This document shows positions 15,776-23,219 of a stretch of 29,031 nt of DNA, one piece after another. Below the pieces are notes generated by a model that had not been told where the DNA came from, made no database searches, and saw only the letters and a program-made list of their open reading frames with translations. Positions within the stretch are counted from its first letter, which is position 1. Each line of letters begins with the position of its first letter. A program made the translations under genes and the position numbers. This DNA comes from a virus: positions 1-29,031 of the IMG/VR virus record IMGVR_UViG_3300025417_000066; one strand, 5' to 3'.

Positions 15776-16180
15776 ATGAATATAGAAGAGTTAAAGAAAA
15801 ACGCTCGTCAGTTTCTAGCATTAAAGACTGAGATGGGCATGCTGGCAGATCGCCAAAGCGAACTTAAGAGTCGCATGACTCAAGACATAGACACTCTTGA
15901 ACCTGATGATAAAGGCCATAGGGTTATATCTTTTGAGGACGCCATTATGGGCAATATAAAGGTCACTAAGCAGCGCCGTGTATCCAAGAACTTAGACATG
16001 AACGTTGCAGAGCAAATCCTCACCGATAAAGGTATAAAGAACACCTGTATCAAGATGGTTCCTGTGCTAGATGAGGCCGCAATTATGGCCGCCTTTTACG
16101 AAGGTTACCTAACTGAATCTGACATTGACACAATGTTTCCTGCAAAGGAGACCTTTGCGTTTATTGTAGAGAATAAATGA
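15776..16180 (+). CDS. Unknown 134-residue protein with N-terminal coiled coil
   Basis: Not recognised. The first ~45 residues are helical and charged with a heptad-like pattern (IEELKKNARQFLALKTEMGMLADRQSELKSRM), suggesting a coiled coil. The rest is a compact alpha/beta part with VISFEDAIMGNIKVTKQRRVSKNLDMNVAEQIL and an aromatic end (AKETFAFIVENK). It sits between a ribbon-helix-helix regulator and a MerR-like protein, behind an SD-masking hairpin, and is ATGA-coupled to the downstream gene. A role in phage regulation or replication is plausible but unproven. Confidence 0.72.
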   Translation: MNIEELKKNARQFLALKTEMGMLADRQSELKSRMTQDIDTLEPDDKGHRVISFEDAIMGNIKVTKQRRVSKNLDMNVAEQILTDKGIKNTCIKMVPVLDEAAIMAAFYEGYLTESDIDTMFPAKETFAFIVENK

Positions 16181-16650
16181 CAGACGACTTTATTGATCAG
16201 GCTTTTGCTGACCTTGATGAGTACTACCCAGGCAGTAAAAAGAAGCGCAAGGCAATAGCCAAGAAAGACCCAGAGATTGTTGTGTCTAAGAACTGGGACT
16301 CTAATCCAACTAAGCGCACGCTTCCTAATGGTAAAGACGTTGAGTTGTTTCTTATTGGGTCTCTAGCCTCTGCCTTAGGCAGGCCTATCATTACAATTCG
16401 TACATGGATTAAAGAGGGTTACCTACCCTCAGCGCCCTACAGACTTCCCGTTAAAAAAGACATTAATGGGAAAGACCATCAAGGACGTAGGCTCTACTCT
16501 CGAGCCATGATTGAAGCGGTCATTGAGCGCTTTGACAAGGCTGGAATCTTAGAGACAAAACGTATAGACTGGTCTCAACATCAGCACCTCAGTAATGAGA
16601 TCGCTGAAGCGTGGAGTAACATCCGGGCTGATGAAACAAAATCAAACTAA
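16177..16650 (+). CDS. MerR-like helix-turn-helix protein
   Basis: A 157-residue protein. About residues 55-95 read VELFLIGSLASALGRPIITIRTWIKEGYLPSAPYRLP, the pattern of a MerR/excisionase winged helix: a first helix, then the recognition helix TIRTWIKEGYLP, then a wing. The GRRLYSRAMIEAVIERFDKAGIL that follows matches the second half of such domains. The N-terminus is basic (PGSKKKRKAIAKK). It probably binds DNA as a regulator or a replication or terminase-type adaptor. The start is set by the ATGA overlap with the upstream stop. Confidence 0.72.
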   Translation: MTDDFIDQAFADLDEYYPGSKKKRKAIAKKDPEIVVSKNWDSNPTKRTLPNGKDVELFLIGSLASALGRPIITIRTWIKEGYLPSAPYRLPVKKDINGKDHQGRRLYSRAMIEAVIERFDKAGILETKRIDWSQHQHLSNEIAEAWSNIRADETKSN

Positions 16651-16663
16651 CAAAGGAAAAACA

Positions 16664-17326
16664 ATGTCAGTAAATCGCACAGAAGAATATCTACCAGCCA
16701 CTGACGAGTTCAGTGCATCTGCAATCAATGACCGCCCAGCGCAGTCAACCTCAACAGCAATCCAATCAGGTTGGGAAGCTGGAGAAAAGATCACACCTGT
16801 ATCACAGGGATACGCCAAAGACTTTAAGTTTACCGATGGCGGCTTCCAGGTAGTTAAGTTCCTTGATCAAGACGGTCCGTTCGCTGTCTACAAGCAACAC
16901 TTCCTTACCAACAAAGAAGGACAGAAGTCCTACATCTCCCTTGGGTCTAATGATCCTCTCTGCATCAAGCTTGGTAGCAAGCCAGAAGAGAAGCGTGCTT
17001 TCTCTATTGTCAACCTATCTGCTGAGGGCGGACCGCAACGTCAGATGCTTATTGCATCTCCACGTTTGTGGAAGGCACTACATGCAGCACACTTCTCCCC
17101 ACAAGGTCCATTGACCCGTAACTATTGGGCAGTAAGTCGCACAGGTAAGCAACAGACAACTGCTTATCACATTAACCCAGTAAAGGGCCGTGACTTGATG
17201 GAAGACTGGCAGATTGACGAGGCTGCTTCAGACGCTTTCGTTGCATCAGTTCAGCCGTATACACGCGCTGACATCAAGACACCTACTTGGGATGAGCTAG
17301 AGGCTATCGCAGACTCTTTGCTCTAA
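16664..17326 (+). CDS. Candidate phage ssDNA-binding protein
   Basis: A 220-residue protein with a strong SD (AAAGGAA, 16652-16658) 5 nt before ATG 16664; a longer in-frame start inside the previous gene is less likely. Residues ~50-170 are strand-rich (FKFTDGGFQVVKFLDQDGPFAVYKQHFL, KSYISLGSNDPLCIKLGSKPEEKRAFSIVNLS), which suits an OB-like fold. The C-terminus ends in a short acidic helix (PTWDELEAIADSLL), as in T4 gp32 and T7 gp2.5 types. It lies directly before DNA polymerase, and good translation signals suit an abundant protein. Family identity is inferred, not established. Confidence 0.5.
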   Translation: MSVNRTEEYLPATDEFSASAINDRPAQSTSTAIQSGWEAGEKITPVSQGYAKDFKFTDGGFQVVKFLDQDGPFAVYKQHFLTNKEGQKSYISLGSNDPLCIKLGSKPEEKRAFSIVNLSAEGGPQRQMLIASPRLWKALHAAHFSPQGPLTRNYWAVSRTGKQQTTAYHINPVKGRDLMEDWQIDEAASDAFVASVQPYTRADIKTPTWDELEAIADSLL

Positions 17327-17339
17327 AACACACATAGCT

Positions 17340-17376
17340 GTTAGAGGCCGATGACCCCCTTCCATCGGTCTCTAAC
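17340..17376 (+). promoter_or_regulatory. Long hairpin in the DNA polymerase leader
   Basis: Positions 17340-17353 and 17363-17376 form 14 consecutive pairs (one G-T), with a 9-nt loop ACCCCCTTC. The loop CCCCT (17356-17360) is complementary to the polymerase SD AGGGG (17382-17386). It sits in the 67-nt gap between the ssDNA-binding candidate and polymerase. It may be an attenuator, an RNA-processing signal or an autoregulatory operator; only a weak TTTAT follows, so it is a poor terminator. Confidence 0.5.
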
Positions 17377-17393
17377 TTTATAGGGGACACAAT

Positions 17394-19379
17394 TTGAATA
17401 TTATTACGACTAAAGAGCAACTGGATGAGATGGTTGCTTATTACCTCAAGCAAGATGCTTTTGCTTTTGACGTAGAAACTGTTGGACAACATAGAGGCAT
17501 ACCCGCAGTAAACGAAGTTCTCTGGATATCTTTTGCTACACGTGGCCGTGGAGATGTTATTCCTATGGGTCATCCCAACGGTGATTTCTTAGAAGCAATT
17601 AGGCCTTTAACAGGTCAAGGACAAAAGCGCGTAGATGCTGGTTTGGAAGCCCGTGACTATGACTACTCGCGTGATAAAAAGAAGCACGTAAAGAAGTTTG
17701 GTCCAGCCCCAAAACAGCTCTTTCCTGCTGAAGTATTTAAAGCATTAGAGCCTTTAATGTTTAACGAGAACATACTTACTATTGGTCACAACCTTATCTT
17801 TGACCTATGTTCTGTAGCTAAACACTATGACGGAGTAATTCCTGTAGGCCCGTACTTTGACACGCTTATCGGTTCATTTTTATACGATAGTCGTAACAGC
17901 GGAAAGCTTGGCTTAGACGACTGTTTACAAAGAGACTTAGGCTTTAGCATGGAGAAAGGCATAGGTCATAAGGTTGAAGAGTATTCTTTTGATGAGGTAG
18001 CTAAGTACTCATACCTTGACTCTAAGTACACATTCTTACTTTGGCAGATAGTTGCCGCTAAGATTACCAAATCAGATGTAGAAACTGTAATGGGTCTTGA
18101 GATGGATCTGCTTAAGGTGTTGTGCCAAATGAAACTTACAGGCGCAATTATTGACGTTGAACACCTTAAAGAACTACACGTAAAGCTGGAGGAAGAGGTA
18201 GAGGTAATCAAGTCCAATATCTACTCGATTGCTGGCAAGGTATTTAACCTTAACTCTAACGCTGAAAAGCAAGAGCTTTTGTACGGCCCAGTCTCTGAAG
18301 GCAACAGAGGTCTAAAGCCCACTATTCTTACGGGCAAAGGTGAGAAGACGCCCCCAGATAAGAGAACATATTCAGACTACTCCGTTTCCGCAGAGGCCCT
18401 TGAGGCTCATCCAGACGATGAGTTAGTGGCTGCTATCCTCCAATACGCTGAGATTAATAAGTTACTTAGCACCTATATCGTCCCTTACATTGGCGGTGAG
18501 GTAGTTAAGTCCGTTAACGGTAAAGAGAAGATTGAAGAGCGGGAAAGCCTACTTATCAACGGAAAGATCTACGGAGACTTCAAGCCTTGGGGAACAGAGA
18601 CAGGACGTTTTTCTAGCTCTAACCCCAATTTGCAGAACATACCCGCGCCTAATGACAAGGTGCCTGATAACAAGAACTACGGCAAGATGATTCGTGACCT
18701 CTTCTATGCCCCAGAGGGACATAAATTGGTTGTAGCTGACTACTCACAGATTGAGCCTCGCATTATTGCCTCTATGTCTGGCGACCCAATTATGATTGAC
18801 AACTACAATACTGGCGGAGATATCTACACAACTGTGGGTAAGACTATGGGTGTAGACCGCAAGGCAGGTAAGGTCTTGGTATTGGCTATTGCCTATGGCG
18901 TTGGCCCCGACAAGATCTCTCGTCAGATTGGCTGCACCATACAAGAGGCTAAGCAGCTATTAACTGACTTTGCTGCCAAGTTCCCTTCCGTAGATCTTTA
19001 CAAAGCCAAGGTTATTGGGGTGGCCCGCAATACTGGGTATGTCTCAACCATCTTAAAGCGCCGCCGTTACTTGCCAGATATTAAGTCTAAGGTGCCCGCT
19101 TTTAGGTCTAGCGCTGAGCGTCAGGCTTTTAACACGCGCATTCAAGGGTCCGCTGCCGACATAATTAAACTTGCTATGATTAGGGCCTACGAAAGAGTAC
19201 CCGCCGAGGCAAAGATCATCTTAACCGTACACGATGAAATTGTTACCTTGACCCCAGACCACTTAGTAGATCAAACCTATGCAGCTATACGCGAGGCTAT
19301 GGAAGAGATTAAATTTCTAGACGTTCCACTGATTGCAGACATTAAAGTTGTCCAGCGTTGGGGAGAGGCAAAAGACTAA
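17394..19379 (+). CDS. Family A DNA polymerase with 3'-5' exonuclease domain
   Basis: A 661-residue replicative polymerase of the Pol I/T7 type. N-terminal exonuclease motifs are FAFDVETVG (~22-30), ILTIGHNLIFDLCSV (Exo II) and YSYLDSKYTF (Exo III), so proofreading looks intact. Polymerase motifs are A (LVVADYSQIEPRIIA, ~444-458), B (RKAGKVLVLAIAYGVG, ~489-504) and C (ILTVHDEI, ~608-615), all with the catalytic Asp residues. There is no 5'-nuclease domain. The start is a TTG, with AGGGG 7 nt upstream; no better start exists. It is preceded by a long hairpin and joined to the next gene by TAATG. Confidence 0.95.
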   Translation: MNIITTKEQLDEMVAYYLKQDAFAFDVETVGQHRGIPAVNEVLWISFATRGRGDVIPMGHPNGDFLEAIRPLTGQGQKRVDAGLEARDYDYSRDKKKHVKKFGPAPKQLFPAEVFKALEPLMFNENILTIGHNLIFDLCSVAKHYDGVIPVGPYFDTLIGSFLYDSRNSGKLGLDDCLQRDLGFSMEKGIGHKVEEYSFDEVAKYSYLDSKYTFLLWQIVAAKITKSDVETVMGLEMDLLKVLCQMKLTGAIIDVEHLKELHVKLEEEVEVIKSNIYSIAGKVFNLNSNAEKQELLYGPVSEGNRGLKPTILTGKGEKTPPDKRTYSDYSVSAEALEAHPDDELVAAILQYAEINKLLSTYIVPYIGGEVVKSVNGKEKIEERESLLINGKIYGDFKPWGTETGRFSSSNPNLQNIPAPNDKVPDNKNYGKMIRDLFYAPEGHKLVVADYSQIEPRIIASMSGDPIMIDNYNTGGDIYTTVGKTMGVDRKAGKVLVLAIAYGVGPDKISRQIGCTIQEAKQLLTDFAAKFPSVDLYKAKVIGVARNTGYVSTILKRRRYLPDIKSKVPAFRSSAERQAFNTRIQGSAADIIKLAMIRAYERVPAEAKIILTVHDEIVTLTPDHLVDQTYAAIREAMEEIKFLDVPLIADIKVVQRWGEAKD

Positions 19380-19855
19380 TGGCATGGTGGACAAACGTAT
19401 TTAAAGGCAACTCAGATGATGAGGAGATTAGTACTCAAGAGATTCCTCTGAGTACGGTTTATCGTTGGTATCTATACGACACCGAGTTAGTAGATAACGT
19501 AAATGACCTTGCTGAGATGGTTGGGCTTAGTCGCATAAGTGAAGAAGGGGAGTGCAAAGAGATAGAAGACAGCGAAGACAGAGTAAAATCTGTTGCACCT
19601 TTGTTCCCTTTCTTGGAGTCTATTGCAGATATAAGCGCCAAGTCTTTGGTAGCTCTTCATTTAGCTGAGGCCTTAAGCTCAGATGATATGGAAGACCATG
19701 AGCTAGAACAACATGGCGATGCAATAATGGCTGTTTATAAAGCGGTAGCCCTGTCTACTTTAATGGGCGCCTTTTCAATTGGGCTTCACTTGGGTATGAT
19801 TGAGACGAACACAGTTAACTCTGATGTTCTTGAGTTTGGAGAAATAGATGAGTAA
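19379..19855 (+). CDS. Unknown acidic 158-residue protein
   Basis: Not recognised. ATG 19379 overlaps the polymerase stop (TAATG); an in-frame TTG at 19358 is rejected because it would run back into the polymerase. The protein begins MAWWTNVFKGN, is acidic throughout, and has a long helical, Ala/Leu-rich central region (IADISAKSLVALHLAEALSSDDMEDHELEQHGDAIMAVYKAVALSTLMGAF). No signal peptide, zinc or P-loop motif is seen; the hydrophobic stretch near residue 135 is too short for a clear membrane segment. It sits between polymerase and the RecA region, overlapping the next gene by 8 nt. Confidence 0.7.
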   Translation: MAWWTNVFKGNSDDEEISTQEIPLSTVYRWYLYDTELVDNVNDLAEMVGLSRISEEGECKEIEDSEDRVKSVAPLFPFLESIADISAKSLVALHLAEALSSDDMEDHELEQHGDAIMAVYKAVALSTLMGAFSIGLHLGMIETNTVNSDVLEFGEIDE

Positions 19856-20231
19856 TTCAGACTGGTTTTCACGCAGATTAGGTAACCCAGTTCCTCAGCA
19901 GCCACAGGCGCAGCCTCAGTACGCCGCTCCTCAGCCCGCTACATATGCTCAACCGCAACAGCCACAGTATCCACCTTCACAACAGGCAACCCCTCAAGCA
20001 CCTCGATGTCCGGGATGTGGTAGCGGAAATTACGGCAGTGTTCAAGGCGCAAAGCCTAGGTGCTACGATTGCGGTTACCCACTTCAGCAGTCAGGTAGTG
20101 GCTTAGGTAAAGGGATTATCAATCCTGGTCAATCTTCAGCAGGCCCAGCAACACCAGCACGCCAGATACCTACAGGTACTTTTAATGGCACTAAACCAGC
20201 AATCGGAGCAGACGGAGGATTCTTAGGATGA
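19848..20231 (+). CDS. Gln/Pro-rich zinc-ribbon protein upstream of RecA
   Basis: A 127-residue protein. Residues ~15-52 are Pro/Gln/Ala-rich and certainly disordered. Then comes a zinc ribbon, C-P-G-C...C-Y-D-C (CPGCGSGNYGS...KPRCYDCGYPL, ~54-77), and a Gly/Ser/Pro-rich tail ending GGFLG. It is ATGA-coupled to RecA, so it is probably made in step with the recombinase. Disordered zinc-ribbon proteins of this build can bridge nucleic acids or act as scaffold or mediator proteins. The Pro/Gln tract shares composition with virion proteins too, so function is unknown. Confidence 0.7.
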   Translation: MSNSDWFSRRLGNPVPQQPQAQPQYAAPQPATYAQPQQPQYPPSQQATPQAPRCPGCGSGNYGSVQGAKPRCYDCGYPLQQSGSGLGKGIINPGQSSAGPATPARQIPTGTFNGTKPAIGADGGFLG

Positions 20232-21280
20232 GTACATTAACAGGCGATCTAGCAAAAGTATTTAGTGCTATCAATAAGAAGATGGGTGAGGACACTATTG
20301 TCCTTGGCTCAGATATCACTCAGACTGGTGGGCGTCTTACTTCAGGTTCGCTTGCGGTAGATGTTGCTCTTGGCGGTGGGTGGCCTTCCAATCAGTGGCA
20401 TGAGATTGTTGGAGAAGCAAGCAACGGTAAGACCGCTCTTGCCCTTAAGACTATTGCTGCGAACCAGCAACGCGATCCAGAGTTTACAACTGTATGGGTA
20501 GCGGCAGAGGAGTGGGTTGCAGGTTACGCAGAGATGTGCGGCGTAGATGTTTCCCGCGTATATGTAGTGTCTACAAATATCATGGAGGAAGCGTATGAAG
20601 CGGTTATTCGGATCGTGGAAAGTAAAGCTATTGATTGCATTGTCCTTGACTCACTTCCTGCTCTGGTGCCTGGAGCAGAGGACGAGAAGGAAATGGAAGA
20701 AGCAACAGTAGGGCGCGGAGCGCTTCTTACTAACAAGTTCTTCCGTAAAGTAGGTAAGGCATCTAAGCGCTCACTAATACGCCCAGAACGCCCTTTTATT
20801 GGCTTAATTATTAACCAATGGCGCTCAAAGGTAGGCGTTATGTATGGCGATCCACGCACTACCCCAGGCGGTCTAGGTAAAGATTATGCCTTCTTTACCC
20901 GTATGGAGGTCCGCCGTGATGAATGGATTGAGGCAGGCACTGGTCAGGAAAAGCGCAAGGTAGGCCAGTCAATTAAGGTTAGAGTCATTAAGAACAAGTC
21001 AGCAGCCCCAGGTCAAATAGCTATTGTGGACTTTTACTTCTCTAATGGCGGTGAGCTTGCCGCAGGTGAGTTTGATTTTGCCAAAGAGATTGTAGCCATT
21101 GGTATTTTGAACAAGGTCATTACTAGAGCAGGTGCCTACTATCGGTATGGTGAGTCGCAATGGCAGGGCCAAGATGGTATGCTTCAGGCAATACGGGAAG
21201 ATATTGACCTTCGAGAAGTCCTTGAGCGTGAAGTGTTAGACTCTATTAGAGCAACATCCAAGCGCGCACATGAAGAGTGA
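20228..21280 (+). CDS. recA: RecA-like recombinase
   Basis: A 350-residue strand-exchange ATPase. Walker A is EIVGEASNGKTALALKTI (~60-77; RecA-type GEASNGKT) and Walker B is CIVLDSLPALVPGAE (~138-152). The L1/L2-like region with KFFRKVGKASKRS and FIGLIINQWRSKVGVMYGDPRTTPGG matches the RecA NQxRxKxGVMxG.P..TPGG signature. This fits a bacterial-type RecA better than T4 UvsX. It would pair homologous DNA for repair and recombination-dependent replication. Nuclease genes follow. The final 11 nt overlap the next start. Confidence 0.92.
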   Translation: MSTLTGDLAKVFSAINKKMGEDTIVLGSDITQTGGRLTSGSLAVDVALGGGWPSNQWHEIVGEASNGKTALALKTIAANQQRDPEFTTVWVAAEEWVAGYAEMCGVDVSRVYVVSTNIMEEAYEAVIRIVESKAIDCIVLDSLPALVPGAEDEKEMEEATVGRGALLTNKFFRKVGKASKRSLIRPERPFIGLIINQWRSKVGVMYGDPRTTPGGLGKDYAFFTRMEVRRDEWIEAGTGQEKRKVGQSIKVRVIKNKSAAPGQIAIVDFYFSNGGELAAGEFDFAKEIVAIGILNKVITRAGAYYRYGESQWQGQDGMLQAIREDIDLREVLEREVLDSIRATSKRAHEE

Positions 21281-21650
21281 GGGCTTAAAGAAGTCACAGA
21301 AGCACGAGGCACGACTAGCAGGAGTTCTAGACGGGAAACGCAACGCTGGAAGCGGAGCTTTCTGGAGTCGTAAAGGTGATGTCCGTAGTGCTGATATTCT
21401 TTTAGAACATAAGTACACAGGCAAAGCCTCCTTTACTGTCAAAGCCGCAGTGCTAGAGAAGATTGTTAAGGAAGCAATACTTGAGAGCCGTATGCCTGTT
21501 TTAGGCGTAAGCCTTAATAGTGAAAACTATGTATTGTTAACTGAAGATGACTTTCTGGAAATGCGCCAGAGCTTCCAGGAGCATCAATCTTGTACGATGA
21601 AGACTTTGGACCAGAACCTTGGCGATATAGAGCAAAATGCCGAGGAATGA
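21270..21650 (+). CDS. PD-(D/E)XK nuclease / Hjc-like resolvase candidate
   Basis: A 126-residue protein. The core NAGSGAFWSRKGDVRSADILLEHKYT (~25-50) shows the AD-x(n)-E-x-K motif of PD-(D/E)XK nucleases (Asp, then LLEHK), preceded by a Gly/Ser-rich start and R/K residues as in Holliday junction resolvases of the Hjc type. A helix (VKAAVLEKIVKEAILESRMPVLGVSLNSENYVLL) follows. Its position after RecA supports a recombination nuclease. ATG 21270 overlaps recA; its 3' end is overlapped by the WhiB gene by 61 nt. Resolvase versus other DNA cleavage remains open. Confidence 0.65.
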   Translation: MKSEGLKKSQKHEARLAGVLDGKRNAGSGAFWSRKGDVRSADILLEHKYTGKASFTVKAAVLEKIVKEAILESRMPVLGVSLNSENYVLLTEDDFLEMRQSFQEHQSCTMKTLDQNLGDIEQNAEE

Positions 21651-21907
21651 GTACCAACACTTGGTACCCGCCAAGAGATAAAGACCAATACAAAGACATA
21701 GCTGATATAGCAAAAGCTGTTTGCTACGGCAGAGACGGTCTTCCAGAATGCCCTGTTCGTAAAGAGTGTTTACTTTACGCAGAAAGCATGGACGATACCC
21801 ATGGTATCTGGGGAGGCATGAGTCACCGTGAGCGTAACGCGCTTAAACGTAAAGCAACACGTTCAGGTATGACACTTGAAGAATGGGTACTAGATAAAGA
21901 TCTATGA
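21590..21907 (+). CDS. WhiB-like transcription factor
   Basis: A 105-residue WhiB-family protein, a Fe-S-binding actinobacterial regulator that partners the primary sigma factor. Features are W11-RYRAKC17, CYGRDGLPEC54-PVRKEC60-LLYAE and the signature GIWGG (72-76), then HRERNALKRKATRSG as the basic DNA-binding tail. The four Cys are C17, C45, C54 and C60. The spacing C45-x8-C54 is longer than the usual C-x2-C. The start is the TTG at 21590, not an ATG, because AGGAG (21577-21581) lies 8 nt upstream and the first Cys falls in the N-terminal segment. It overlaps the nuclease gene. It likely redirects host or phage transcription. Confidence 0.88.
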   Translation: MYDEDFGPEPWRYRAKCRGMSTNTWYPPRDKDQYKDIADIAKAVCYGRDGLPECPVRKECLLYAESMDDTHGIWGGMSHRERNALKRKATRSGMTLEEWVLDKDL

Positions 21908-21919
21908 TAAGTTACCTGC

Positions 21920-22750
21920 ATGAGTCAGTTAAAGAAGTTTGTAGACGTGGGTAAAAAGAACACACGTGTACTTGGTTCTCTAGAGCGCCATTTAATGGCT
22001 AAGCCTAAAGACAGATCTCGCAGGACAGACGTTTTACACCCATCAGAGATGGTTGGATCTGACTGGTGTCACCGTGCGTCTTACTTTCAACTGCAGGGCG
22101 AAGAACCCATTAGCACACGTACAAACAGCTTTCGTTTAGCTTCAGTGTTTGCTGAAGGCCATGCCATTCATGCTAAGTGGCAAAGCTGGCTACAAGATAT
22201 GGGCGTATTGTTTGGTAAGTGGTATTGCTATGAATGTGAAGAGTTTTTCTGGGGCGGGTCGGACTGTCACGATGGTCCTCTTGCCTACAGAGAAGTGCCG
22301 TTATTCTACGAGCCTTTGCGAATATACGGACACTCAGATGGTTGGTTAACAGGGCTTGGCGACCCAATGATGCTAGAGATAAAGTCTGTAGGAGTCGGTA
22401 CCCTGCGCTGGGAGGCTCCAGAGCTTTTAATGGATAATGACAATGACTTTGATAAGGCATGGAAAGCTATTAACGCGCCTTTTATGAAGCACATTATGCA
22501 GGTACAGATTTATATGAAGTTAGCAGAGCTTCTTAACTATGAGAACTACCCACAAGAAGCAGTAATTATCTATGAAAATAAGGCTAACCAAGAGGCCAAA
22601 GAGTTTGTAGTAAAGAAGAGCGACTTTGGCATCTCGCATTTATTTGATGCAGCCGCTATGATTGTAAAAGCACTAAAAACTAATACGCCGCCGTCATGTA
22701 ACCTAAGCACAGATGGTTGCGCTAAATGTAAGGGGTATACAAATGATTAA
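21920..22750 (+). CDS. Cas4/RecB-like PD-(D/E)XK nuclease with Fe-S cysteines
   Basis: A 276-residue nuclease. Motifs: GHAIHAKWQ; the metal ligand segment IYGHSDGWLTGLGDPMMLEIKSVG (D...ExK); and HIMQVQIYMKLAELL (the QxxxY motif of RecB/Cas4 nucleases). One Cys (DWCHRASYF, C50) comes before the core and three after it (SCNLSTDGCAKC, C-x6-C-x2-C), a layout that fits a 4Fe-4S clamp as in Cas4/AddB. An internal CYECEEFFWGGSDCHD (~94-110) adds a second Cys cluster. It probably resects or degrades DNA ends. There is no CRISPR array in the window, so it is not part of an adaptation locus here. Confidence 0.8.
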   Translation: MSQLKKFVDVGKKNTRVLGSLERHLMAKPKDRSRRTDVLHPSEMVGSDWCHRASYFQLQGEEPISTRTNSFRLASVFAEGHAIHAKWQSWLQDMGVLFGKWYCYECEEFFWGGSDCHDGPLAYREVPLFYEPLRIYGHSDGWLTGLGDPMMLEIKSVGVGTLRWEAPELLMDNDNDFDKAWKAINAPFMKHIMQVQIYMKLAELLNYENYPQEAVIIYENKANQEAKEFVVKKSDFGISHLFDAAAMIVKALKTNTPPSCNLSTDGCAKCKGYTND

Positions 22751-23219
22751 CATCGTTGCTACAGGTATTAGTGAAGACCTATTAAAAGTATTAGAGAAGC
22801 AGGGTCTACCTGTTAAGCGAAGCCTGGACATTGATATCAAACCTTTTCCAGCAGATATTACTGGCGTTGATGATCAACAGCTTATGGAGATGGCTCGTTC
22901 TTATATGGAGAACTACAATTTCTTATTGACACAGGTAGCCTGTGCTGAGTTGGCGGTCACTGAGGCTGAGAATTACTACAAGCAGGAAGAGGCCAAACTT
23001 CTTATCCAGAAGTCTTCGGATCCAAAGGTAAAAGCTACAACTGTTAAAGCCATGATTCTTACAGACCCAGATATGCAAAGCTTAGCTGCTGATCGTATGC
23101 ACGCTGAGGCTTATCACAAGTTGTTGAAGACCTCTATGGACAACCTTGAGCGCTACTACCAATTGACTAGCCGTGAATTAACCCGTCGAACATCTGTTTT
23201 AAAAGCACGCGGTTACTAA
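22743..23219 (+). CDS. Unknown helical 158-residue protein
   Basis: Not recognised. ATG 22743 has an SD (AGGGG, 22731-22735) 7 nt upstream and overlaps the nuclease stop; an in-frame GTG at 22713 lies further inside the nuclease gene and is less likely. After a short N-terminal alpha/beta part (INIVATGISEDLLKVLEKQGLP), the protein is predominantly long helices (DQQLMEMARSYMENYNFLLTQVACAELAVTEAENYYKQEEAKLL, then a second helical pair), suggesting a coiled-coil dimer. It is TAATG-coupled to the RuvC-like resolvase. A nuclease accessory or structural role are both possible. Confidence 0.72.
   Translation: MINIVATGISEDLLKVLEKQGLPVKRSLDIDIKPFPADITGVDDQQLMEMARSYMENYNFLLTQVACAELAVTEAENYYKQEEAKLLIQKSSDPKVKATTVKAMILTDPDMQSLAADRMHAEAYHKLLKTSMDNLERYYQLTSRELTRRTSVLKARGY

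Noticed and set aside
17340-17381. Polymerase-leader hairpin as a rho-independent terminator
   Set aside because: It is followed only by TTTAT and then an SD; a terminator would need a longer T run and would cut off polymerase.
21920-22750. CRISPR adaptation locus suggested by the Cas4-like gene
   Set aside because: No repeat-spacer array and no cas1/cas2 genes are visible in the window.
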